From Leucaena leucocephala (taxonomy: Eukaryota; Streptophyta; Magnoliopsida; Fabales; Fabaceae), in assembly GCA_037074615.1 (NCBI GenBank), contig CM073527.1:5668848-5732847 (forward strand): DNA of 64,000 bases. The letters are read 5' to 3'. Both the position numbers and the translations under genes were made by a program. Below the pieces are notes generated by a model. That model was not told where the DNA came from and searched no databases. It worked only from the letters and a program-made list of their open reading frames with translations. Shown here piece by piece: positions 46,517-56,877 of the stretch. The stretch's first letter is position 1; each line of letters begins with the position of its first letter.

Positions 46517-49136
46517 TATAACATCCTCACTTTTCATACGTCTTAGGGACCAAACAGTAGCATCTGGAACCACTTCCAAGGCTGTTGAAATCAAATTACT
46601 CAATCTGGATTTTTACTCTAGCGAGTACTGTTCACTGCACGAATTCCAGAGAAGTGACATGACTTCGAAAAATCATAACTAATTCTATAAATATAGGAAT
46701 GGAGTGGTTCAAATTGCTACATGAAGCTAACATAATACTCTTTCAGGGAAAAATGACTCGTTGACCACGCCTTGACCAGGTCAACGTCAGTCAACGTCCG
46801 TAATTCACTGTTCATCCAGCGTCCTGTCCCTGATTCCAGCATTCTGGTCCCAACTTTGAAAAATCATACCTTTATGTGTAGACATCCAAATGATATGTTC
46901 TATATATCAAATCGAAGCTTGGCATGTCTACTATTTACTGGTAAAATACCATACATTTATTAAATCATTTACTATTTATAATTACAGCTCAAATGTCACT
47001 GCCTCCATCACGAGTTACTGTTCATAGTGATAATTTCCAGCAATTATACATACATGAATCACATATCAATCATGCTAAGTAATTAATATCTCTTCATGCA
47101 TCTTTATCTCCTCCATCTTGAGAAGACCTGCTGTAATTGGATTGATATGGAAGGGTGAGATTTCTGGGGAAATCTCAGTAGCAAACAGCACTAAACAATG
47201 TATGCATTAATGTGAATACTTGTGCTTGCTTGTGAAAGTGTTAGCATTATGTCATGTGCATGCTTCCATGTTACATATGAAATACAATTGGCCAAAGTAA
47301 TCATAGGAACAGAGCTTCATACATAGGCACATATTCAACACAATTCAACAAAGCCATAGCACATCAAGCATAACATTCAATGCATACAAGTTTAGGATTA
47401 GTTTACTACCTGACATGTAGCTTTTCCTTCTAGCTCTTAGCCTTTGCCCTAAGGTTCATTCTTTCCATAGGTTAGAGCCTATACATAGCATAATAATATC
47501 TTCATTATTATTCTATCAGCATAGCTCTATTTAACTCATACATAGCTCAAGGGTAATATCCTTAATCTGACATTCCCCTGGCTTTCTCTCTACCTTTAGC
47601 TACCTTTATTAATAGAGATATTTCTCTATTCTAACCACTAAGAGAAATCCTATACTTTATTAGAGAAGGGACTAGATAACTTTATTACCTCATTCCTAAG
47701 CTTTGCCCAGTCCCTCAGCTCCTTAGACTGCTCCTGGCTCCACCAGAACTCCTTCCTTCCTTTCCTTTCTTTCTTTCCTTCTCTCTTTCTCTCTTTCTCT
47801 CTTCTTTCTCTTCCTTTTCTTGCTAGATCCGTGGTGTGCCTTGAAATGGGAGGGGAGTGGCCTATTTATAGGTGAGAGGAGGTGGAATGAATGGCCCAGA
47901 TTGATTCACAATGAATGGCTCAGATTGCTTGCTTCCTCAAGAAGCTTTGCCTGCATCATCATGATGACATCACCCTCCTTGCTGACTCACCACTCATGAC
48001 ATCATCTAGGACACCTCAAGGGACACCTAAGGGGTATATGTGGCGAAATGTGGGGCCCTTGGGACACCTCACCAGCTGAGTCAGCCTTTCCAGAGAGTTC
48101 CAGAGTCTTTTCCCTGAATGGACGGCCGAGATCGTGCCACGTGTCCTCTTGCTTTTTCTCCTTTTTCTATAATCATGCCATGTGTCCTTTGCTTTTCCTC
48201 CTTTACTATAATCATGCCATGTGGCACATTGTGGGCCCCATTTATGTCCTCTCATGATTCTAGATCACTTTACCCAGTTCTATATTGGACCGGGTCACTT
48301 TACTTTATTGAAAAAGTACTAAAACATTATTTTAATGCCTCTTGGGTCCACTTTACTCTTGGGGTACGTTTTTGTGCCTTTAAATATCAACTTGGGTTTC
48401 TAACCAAGCCCAAGCACTCTGGTGGCTCGGTTCCCAAGGAAAATCCTTAGTAAATTACCATAATGCCCTTACTACCTCTTTAGTACTTATAGGGGCACTA
48501 TTGTCTTTCCATACCTTACCAGAGTATCTCTTGACCCTAGTCAACTATCCAAATACCCTTTCTTGACTGTCTAACCTTAGTCTAATGATCATAACACCCT
48601 TCGTCTGACTCTAACTCAATGACACAACACAGTGGCATACCTTCAGTGGCATTTTCGTAATTCTTCATTTTTCTCGATCTTTATTAGCCCTGGCCCATAT
48701 ATTTATCTGAAAATATCATTGGGCCTATAAGGTGCCATTCTGGACCCTCTGTATGATCCCCTATCTTCATGGGCTCAATTCCCGAGAAATTCCCCCGAAA
48801 CCTATTTATCGGGTCTTTTGATCCACTGTAAATTCTGTAGTAAATTCTACAGAACTCCTTTTTGAGCTCTGTCAGTTTTAGAAATTCTTATATTAATTAT
48901 AGGAATTTACTGCCACATTTCATCTGATTCTGAGGTCTAGAGCATACTATATTAATTTTCCTTTTCTTTGGAAATTAATATAAATCTTTCATGACCTCTT
49001 ATCAGAATTTTGTGTTGCATCACACTGATCAACATAATTTTCTCTATTTACTGAGACCTCTGCTCAACAGGGTCTGGTAGCATCCCTTTTTCAGGCTATA
49101 TACTGGGCTTCTAAGCCTAAAAATTGGGATATGACA
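46517..49136 (-). repeat. 5' LTR of non-autonomous B element
   Basis: 2620 bp, the same length as 40845-43464 and nearly identical. Differences include GATACGTT/GATATGTT and GGTGCGAT/GGTGAGAT. TATA box on the minus strand at 47863-47871. Confidence 0.9.
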
Positions 49137-49141
49137 GTATC
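49137..49141 (+). repeat. Target-site duplication GTATC (right)
   Basis: Matches 40840-40844. Confidence 0.88.
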
Positions 49142-49554
49142 CACACGAACAGCTTTTCAATCACAAACGACGTGCTAGCGTCTCTTGTCCCTCCAGGGCT
49201 TTCTCAAGAGTTTTGTCCTCTCCGTCTCTATTTTGGCAGTTTCTTATCTGCAAACCTTTTGCAGAGTCCCCTTCGGCCTTTTTATGTTCTATGTGTGCTT
49301 CTCACTTTAAAACGCAGCTCCTAAAATCAGATATATAGGATGCTATGCGTTTTTCTCTGTCAACCGAATTGGATTTTGGAGTTAATCTTATATTAATTCC
49401 AAAATAATACAATATCATATATTGTATGATTTTATAAGAAACTAATTAAATAAAATAATATCAAATCCGTCCCACAGATTTAATTACCCATTTATTTAAT
49501 TTTAAATAAAGATGAGACTGAACTATTTTTGATTTATTCTCATAAATCAAATTT

Positions 49555-49828
49555 GAGATATCCTATCAATTTGAATTTCGAATTTCAAACGTGATAGAGA
49601 TTTAATTTATCCTTATAAATTAAATCTTATAAATATCTCTTATATGAGATATCCTATCAATTTGAATTTCAAATTTCAAACGTGATAGGGATTTAATTTA
49701 TCTTTATAAATTAAATCTTATAAATATCTCTTATATGAGATATCCTATCAATTTGAATTTCGAATTCAAACGTGATAGGGATTTAATTTATCCTTATAAA
49801 TTAAATCTCATATATCTCATATATATAA
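49555..49828 (+). repeat. Three 91-bp tandem repeats in solo LTR A
   Basis: Units at 49555, 49646 and 49737 correspond to the four-unit array of the intact element. Confidence 0.82.
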
Positions 49829-50790
49829 TATATATATATACGAATTTATATATATACGAATATAAATATAAATAAATATATATACATTCACCTGGATCTT
49901 TCATTGAATCTGGACATGTCTTAGATTCAATGAATCTGGACATCATAGCTCGTGTTGGGCTATTTTGTGTGCGACCCTGTAGGCCCATATGAAGTTGGCA
50001 GTGGGCCATTTGCTATACTAGCCCACAAGTCGCAAGCGGTCTCTAGCAAGACATAACGACTACCCAAATCATATGAGGATCAATAAACGATGTAACCTTT
50101 TATACAACCATATCATGTCCCTTCTGTCACGCGATATTTTGGTCATGGATGAGGCATGGATAATGTCATTCTCCTATTCCTGACCGTTACTTTCTCGATC
50201 CCTGAGTAGTCTGACTATAGAAATGGAACTACCTTTCCATTACAGTATGGCCATACATTTCTCAGACTCACTCATCGAGGGGCCCAGTAAAATCTCTCCA
50301 CGAATGTGAGGGACAAATTCCATCTTGACCATTCACATTCCTCCGCATGAAAAACCACTAAGCCCGAACATAGTCTTTATGATCACTCGGTCAAAAGTGA
50401 CTTTTGACTAGGTCAAAGCTGAGCATTTTGTCATGTAGGAATCCATGATGATCTCAGGTCAAAGGGCATATTGACATGGTTTGTATATGAGAGAAGCTTA
50501 TGACGTTACCCATGCAGTTCTCTCATAGCGGGTCGGTCCAACACCCTGTACTCTTACATGTGCTTATGACTTTGATTTATATCTCTATACATCTTCAAAG
50601 TCATACTGGTCTTATTTCATCTGTGCTCCCACATAGATGATCGACCAGGGACATTTAGGATAATATCATGAATTATCCAATGATGGTCATCATAGTAAAC
50701 ATGCAAATAATATGATAACTCAATTAATAAATTCATAAATCAATAATGTTCATAAGACAATGATTGGCCCCTAGGGCACGATTTCCAACA

Positions 50791-50795
50791 GAGAG
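50791..50795 (+). repeat. Target-site duplication GAGAG (right)
   Basis: Matches 40612-40616. Confidence 0.88.
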
Positions 50796-52650
50796 ATGTT
50801 ATGATAAAATGAATATGGCTTAGTAATGTAAAGTGGTCGGATATGATAAGCTATCTCATATTCCTAAATGAATAGATAGTATATTGGAGATGTAGGCTAA
50901 AGATAAAATTGCCTCATAAATTTCTTAAGGATTAGTAGGAAAGATGTATACAAGATGAGAAAAAGAAGTTTATGATGTTTAAAGGAAGTAAGGTAGCCAC
51001 ATATTCAAAGATAAAGTGACTCCCCTATGCCCTATGTAAGAAAGCTTAAAGAAGGGTTGAGTCTATACCTAGTAAGAAGATAGCGTGGCAGCCTAAGTGA
51101 AATAAGCAATTGACTCAGGTCCCATAATAGATGAATAGAACCTGACAGTTAAGGTGATAAAGGGACAAAGTGCTTTCATGTTTGCTTAGTTAATTGTTTG
51201 ATTGTAATATGAGTATAAGGGATGGTTGAGAAAACTATATAATAATGATATGGCTTATGTTGCCATAAGTTATGATAAGAAGTTGCATCTAATTGCAGTT
51301 ATCATATGATGACACACATGTTAGAGAATGCTTAAATGACTACATCTCCTTACATATTATGCTATGATAAATGAATACACCCCTCACGCAGTATATACAG
51401 GGTAGAGTATACCAGATGAGAAAGTTATGTTGCTCCCATGCCCTACGACATGCAATTAGATAATTTAAATTGGTGATGATAAAGCAATAGAAAACTATGA
51501 ACAAGATAGTTAGCTAGTTAATATTCAAATAATATAATGAGAATTTATGATCAAGCAATGATAGTCAATGAGATAGAGAATGAGATTAAAGATGAGGATT
51601 AATAATGAGTCTGTGGATAAATGATTATGACACTCAAGATATATTCCTTCCGTAGGGGAAGATATATGAATGATGTACTATGAATATGAAATAGAATGAG
51701 AAGCATTTATGAAAGATAATACGGCCCCAAGAAGGAGCAGATTCTGAGTAATATAAGTTAATATTTTTGCAATAGAGCTAGATTGCTCTTGCGATAGAGT
51801 AAGATTATTTTTGAAATAAAACCAAGAAAATGGACGGTATAGCTCATATAGAGTGATGTCCTTCAGATGACATGAATAGATAATGATAGATATATGCATG
51901 GTAGAGCTTGTGTAGATCTCTACAGTAACGAACATAGTCAAATTATGAAAGATAGGAATGATATGAGAAATTCCTGTGTGATAGAAGAAATTAGTAAAGT
52001 CCTAATATATAATATTGGCTTTTGTGACCATTTTTTGGAATTATCTATTAAGTTAACAGCTATGTGGAGGTGACTAACTTTGTAACTTTGTCCGTTGGTT
52101 TAGGTCTTCCAAAGATGAGAATACAATACAACATAATCACAGTAGATTCTGGAGGATTACAGTAGATCCAAGCATGGCTCACATGGTTACAGTTAGATCC
52201 TAAAAAGGCTTACGATTGATCGCAGTAGATCCTGAGGGTCACAGCATAACAAGCCTAGAGCAAGAAAGTAATGAGCCATAAGTACAATATTTCTTTGGAA
52301 GGATGAATACCAAGGAAAAGTTAAGGTATAAAAGCTTCACAAGTTAGTTAACTCATAACAGAGAGAATACCCATGATGCTAATTTTATATAGCCTTATTA
52401 CTGTTAAGGGCTAAACTTAGAGTCTTCATACAAGCAACAGGAACTCAGTAATCAGAGTTAAAGTTGTTAATCCTGAGTCCCAAGGATTTATAAGAATATT
52501 TCATAGGATATGAGAAAGGGTCAAATAAGAATAAAGAGATTCTTACGATAAGATTACAAGGAATAAGAATGAAAGACAAGTATATCCTCTAGATGAGGAT
52601 AAAGAGATTAGAAGGCTAGATAGACCGAAAAGAGATAGTATAAGTGAAAT

Positions 52651-54290
52651 ATCCTCCTTTTCTTACATTTTAGGGACCATTCAGTAGCATTTAGAACCAC
52701 TTCTAGGGCCATTGAAGTCAAATCATACAATCTGAAATTTTACTCCTAGCGAACATTGTTCAATGTGTAAATTCCAGCGGAATGACTTGACTTCAAAAAA
52801 TCATAACTAACTCTAGAAAAATTGAAATAAAGTGGTTCAAATTGCTATGCGAAGCTAACATAATTATCTTTTAGGGAAAAATAACTTGTTGACCACGACT
52901 TAACCAGGTCCACGTCAGTCAATCTCTGAAGTTTACTATTTATCCTGCTTTTTTCCCTGATTCTAGCACCTTGGTCCCATCTTTGCATAACCTCTGCACC
53001 ATCCAATCCCTAGCTCCTCTCTATGATTCTTCGGTCCTCTTTAAGCATACATATGGGATTGGGATTACATGGAAGGGGATGAGATTTATGGGGAAATCTC
53101 AGTAGCAAACGGTAACCATACAATGTATGCAACTATATGCTTGATGTTACTATGTGTGTACTTAATGATCATGCTTGCATCATGATAACATACATGCTTC
53201 CATGTTACTTAATTATAACATATGGCCATAGTATAAAAAGGAACAGAGTATTACTTAATCATACATGCCTCACATCATCAAGGTAAGAAAATATCACATA
53301 AAACATCTCAGCAGTATAAGCATACAAGTATGTAAGTTTACTACCTGGCGTGTAGCCTTTCCTTCCAGCTGTTAGCCTCTTCTCTAAGGTTCCTTCTTTT
53401 CATAAGTCATAGCCTATACATAGCATAATAATATATTTATTATTATCCAGTATAGCTATACTTACCTCATGCTCAACTAGGGGTAATATCCTTACTCTGA
53501 CATTCCTCCAATTTTCTTTCTAGCTATAGCTAACTTTATTAATAGAGATATTTCTCTATTCTAACCACTAAGAGCAATCCTCTACTTTACTAGAGCATGG
53601 ACTAGATAACTTTCTTACCTCATTTCTAAGCTTTGCCCAGTCCCTCAGCTCCTTAGACTGCTCCTGGCTCCACCTGAACTCCTTTCTTTCCTTTCTTTCT
53701 TTCCTTCTCTCTTTCTCTCTTTTTCTCTTCTCTCTCTTCCTTTTCTTGCTAGATCCAAGGTGTGCCTTGAAATGGGAGGGGAGTGGCCTATTTATAGGTG
53801 AGAGGAGGTGGAATAAATGGTCCAGATTTATTCACGATGAATGGCTCAGATTGCTTGCTTCCTTAAGAAGCTTTGCCTACATCATCACATGACATCATCC
53901 TCCCTGATGACTCGCCATTAATGACATCATCCAGGACACTTCAAGGGACACCTCAGGCGTATATGTGGCACAATGGTGGAGCCCTTGGGACACCTCACCA
54001 GCTGACTCAGCCTTTCCAGAGAGTTTCAGAGTCTTTTCCCTAATAAATGGCCGAGATCGTGCCACGTGTCCTCTTGCTTTTTCTCCTTTTTCTCTAATCA
54101 TGCCATATGTCCTTTGCTTTTCTTCTTTTATTGTAATCATGCCATGTGGCACATTGTGGGCCCCATTTATGTCCTTTCATGATTCTGGATCACTTTACCT
54201 AATTCTATGTTGGACCAGGTCACTTTACTTTATTGAAAAAGCACTAAAATAATATTTTAATGCCTCTTGGGCCCACATTACTCTTAGGTA
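52651..54290 (-). mobile_element. Family B LTR fragment on minus strand
   Basis: From TTTTAGGGACCATTCAGTAG to GCCTCTTGGGCCCACATTAC it follows the minus-strand LTR at 40845-42680. It lacks the last 0.9 kb (the LTR's 5' end) and has an internal deletion near 52985. It has a CT tract at 53685-53735 and a TATTTATAGG element near 53790. It lies head-to-head with the plus-oriented internal region that follows. Confidence 0.75.
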
Positions 54291-54397
54291 CCTTATGTAG
54301 TCCCAAGAAGGACTTCACTTTACTCTTTGCATTGTAGTCGAGAGGTTGGTGCGTAAAACTTGCATCTAAGGTACCTTATGTAGTCCCAAGAAGGACT
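54286..54397 (+). repeat. 29-bp direct repeat flanking a 54-bp insert
   Basis: AGGTACCTTATGTAGTCCCA plus AGAAGGACT occurs at about 54286-54314 and 54369-54397. The insert between contains GTAGTCGAGAGGTTGGTG. The repeat marks the join between the minus-strand LTR and the plus-strand internal region. Confidence 0.8.
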
Positions 54398-54405
54398 CTG
54401 TATTT

Positions 54406-54417
54406 TGGTATCAAAGC
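54406..54417 (+). promoter_or_regulatory. Primer-binding site, tRNA-iMet (one mismatch)
   Basis: TGGTATCAAAGC at the start of the plus-oriented B internal region. No B-type LTR end (GGATGTTACA) precedes it. Confidence 0.65.
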
Positions 54418-54540
54418 AGAGAATTCTGGCTCAGAGTAGAAGGTTCTGGTACAGAATCAAGAGGGTTATAGTACAGAACAAAGGGTTCTGGCACAGAGCA
54501 TAAGATTCTAGCACAGAATAGAAGGTTTTGGCTCAGTGAT
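54418..54540 (+). repeat. Leader minisatellite, TTCTGGCACAGA type
   Basis: About six degenerate units of 20-25 bases (GGTTCTGGTACAGAA, GGGTTCTGGCACAGA, GATTCTAGCACAGAA, GGTTTTGGCTCAGTG). The other B element has about three such units next to its primer site (46466-46505). Confidence 0.75.
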
Positions 54541-56863
54541 GCTCTGGTGTAGTTAGAGATTTGAACTAAGAGGTTATCCCCTAGTAGAAGATATGGGGAT
54601 AGTGTTCACTACTTAGAGACAGTGACACCCAAATAGATAGAATGATACCCCATACCTTACAGTGGTACAGGGTAATATTTACAGAAGTAGCTAGTCTTAG
54701 TCAGTCATTATCGCCAAGGTGTTATGTTTCCTAGCACGACGTGGCTAGACTAAGTAGGATAACATCTGGGGAGCAGTTTCCTCTATGGATAGAGACAGAA
54801 GCTGACTAGTCCCAGGTCAAGGTAAGCTGTCAGACATTACAATGACAATGATAGTAAAGGTACCAACCTGGTTGAAGTTAATCAACTAGAGGATTAGTAC
54901 AATGCATAATCAAGCCAGATAGTATAAAGTAATGAGGTATGAAAGATTAAGACGATATTTAGAAGTAGATCCTCTATGTGAGTAGATCTACATTATGAAA
55001 GAATTTGTTCAGCTAGTGTTTCCTAAACAAAATAATTAATAGTTAGAAATGAGATAATTGATAGATAGAGGGAGCTGATGTTCCCAAGATAGAGAAACCA
55101 CAGTCTAGTCTAGAGCATACTAAGACTGATAGAGAGAAAGGTGGCCATAATCTCAAAGATAAAGAGACTCCCCAGTTTAAGAAAAAGTAAGAAGGGTTTA
55201 GTCTATACCCTAGTAAGAGGGTAATGTGGGAACCTAAGTTAAATGAGTGGATATTTTATATTCCTAAATGAATGTTTATAATCTGGTAGATAATAGGTCA
55301 GAGGAAAGAATGTTTTAAAGTTTATTTAGTTGATTGTTCAATTGCAGTGTACGTATAATGGATGGTTGAGCAAATTATGTGATGATGATATGGCTTATGT
55401 TGCTATAAGTTATGAGGAATAGTTACATCTCCTTACAGTTGTCATATGATGACACGCAAGTTAGAGTGTTCTATGAATACTCCCCTCATGCAGTACATGC
55501 AGGGTAGAGTTTATCATGAAATGAGAAAGTTATGTTGCTCCCATACCATACGACATGCAATAAGAATGTACCCAGAATGAGAGACAGTCTCAGTAAGTAA
55601 GACAATTGTTATAGTATGATTGGGGTTACTCAGATATTTCTACAGACTTATGAATATAGTACTCAGGGTCATTTCTTATGTTAGGATTCCAGCAAGTACC
55701 AAGAAGGTGGTAGCATTATAACTCTATCAAAAGAAATTGTATACAAAAAGAGTAAGAGATAGCAATAAAGAGAATGTTTTCATATCACTCTTCATATAAG
55801 AGTTGGATATGAAACATATGGCTCTCATATAGAGCTAGATTCAGATGAGTTCATATCACTTTTTAGATAAGAGTTAGATCTGATACAGATTGCTCACAGT
55901 AAGAGCATAGTTCAAATAGCTCACAGTTAGAGCACAGATGGAAATGAGAAGTTATAATGAGGCCATAGCAATAGAATGCAATGGCAGGTGGTTAGACCAT
56001 AATTGGTAAGCCACACAGAGTAAGAAAGATAAGAAGGAACTCCTGAGTAAGAGGGAAATAAGTAAAGTCTGGATAAATATATGGGCTACTAAATGTATTT
56101 TAAAATTTTTATTAAGTTATCAACAAGTGGAAGCAGTTAACCTTATAACTTAGTCTGTTGGATGAGATCTTTCAGAGATGATACAGTACAACAAAATCAC
56201 AGAGGATTCTGGAGGATCGCAGTTAGATCCTAGCATGGCTCAAGGGTCACAGTTAGATCCTAATAGCTCATAATTGCAGTTAGATTCTGAAGAGGCTTAC
56301 GGTTGATCGCAGTTAGATCCCGAGGTCACAGTTAGACCTGGCCTAAGGAAAGTAAGGAGCCATGAAGAAATGAGAACAATACAGTATCTCTCTGGAAAGA
56401 TGAGTACCAAAGACGAAGTTAAGGGAAGGAGCTTCAAGAGTTGATTAACTTATCTAAAAAACTTATTTATAGCCTAAATTATATACAGATTGAACTTAGT
56501 TTTCCTTAAACAAAGATGGAGTCTAAGTTCAAGTCTGAGTGCTTATATTCAAAATATTTTATAGAAGTATGCTTGAGGAATAGAGAAGAGAACCCCATAT
56601 ATTTTGAGAATAGAAAAGTATGAGTAGATAGATCCTTCAGATAATGATCAAAAGATGAAGAGACTAGTAAAGACCCAACGAAGAGGGTCTAAGATAGAGT
56701 AAAAATAGAATGCAGTTATATGAAAGATAGTAAGAGAAGTTAAGAAGAGCTAAAAAGTTAAGAAAATGTTATGAAATGAAAGGGACATTCTCCTCAGAAG
56801 AAACTATTCATTAAGGAATGAATAGAGGTTTGACCCTCAAATTTTGAGGACGAAATTTATTTT

Positions 56864-56877
56864 AAGGGGAGGAGAAA
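56864..56877 (+). promoter_or_regulatory. Polypurine tract of B element
   Basis: AAGGGGAGGAGAAA, immediately before the LTR start TGTCATATCCC. Confidence 0.85.

Larger units (their letters stand above)
40845..49136 (-). mobile_element. Complete non-autonomous Gypsy-type (LARD-like) element, family B, 8292 bp
   Basis: Two 2620-bp LTRs enclose a 3052-bp internal region with a tRNA-iMet primer site and a polypurine tract but no ORF of retroviral type. Target duplication is GTATC. The internal end on the minus strand (TTCGAGGACGAAATTTATTT, then AAGGGGAGGAGAAA) is the usual 3' end of Ty3/Gypsy pol in plants, so the element probably derives from a Gypsy parent, perhaps chromovirus-like. LTRs differ at roughly a dozen positions, so the insertion is young but older than element A. 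It depends on proteins from another element. Confidence 0.9.
40617..50790 (-). mobile_element. Solo LTR of Copia family A, split by a family B element
   Basis: Pieces 40617-40844 and 49142-50790 (about 1877 bp together) match the 1999-bp A LTR from terminus to terminus with scattered substitutions, one fewer 91-bp repeat and a rearranged GC-rich part (40730-40800). Flanking GAGAG duplications and absence of internal sequence mark a solo LTR. Its divergence from the intact element's LTRs shows family A has been active at more than one time. Confidence 0.9.
38321..52650 (+). mobile_element. Internal region of a decayed family B element, interrupted by solo LTR A
   Basis: Pieces 38321-40616 and 50796-52650 match, in order, parts of the internal regions at 54418-56877 (same strand) and 43465-46516 (opposite strand). 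Examples are GAAGTAGATCCT, CCGTAGTCTAGTCCAGAGTA, GTTGAGTCTATACC and the CAGTAGATCCTGAGG-type repeats. The left part also has coding-like sequence absent from the other copies (38731-39165). No polymerase domains are left. The expected polypurine end is missing at 52650, where a minus-strand LTR begins. Confidence 0.6.
54400..56877 (+). mobile_element. Gene-less internal region of a plus-oriented B element
   Basis: It starts with the primer site and ends GAGGACGAAATTTATTTTAAG plus the polypurine tract, collinear with the reverse complement of 43465-46516. No ORF over 60 residues. The final AATTTTGAGGACGAAATTTA still reads NFEDEIYFKG in one frame, a remnant of a Gypsy pol C-terminus. Its 3' LTR is present; its 5' LTR has been replaced by an inverted LTR fragment. 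Confidence 0.8.
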
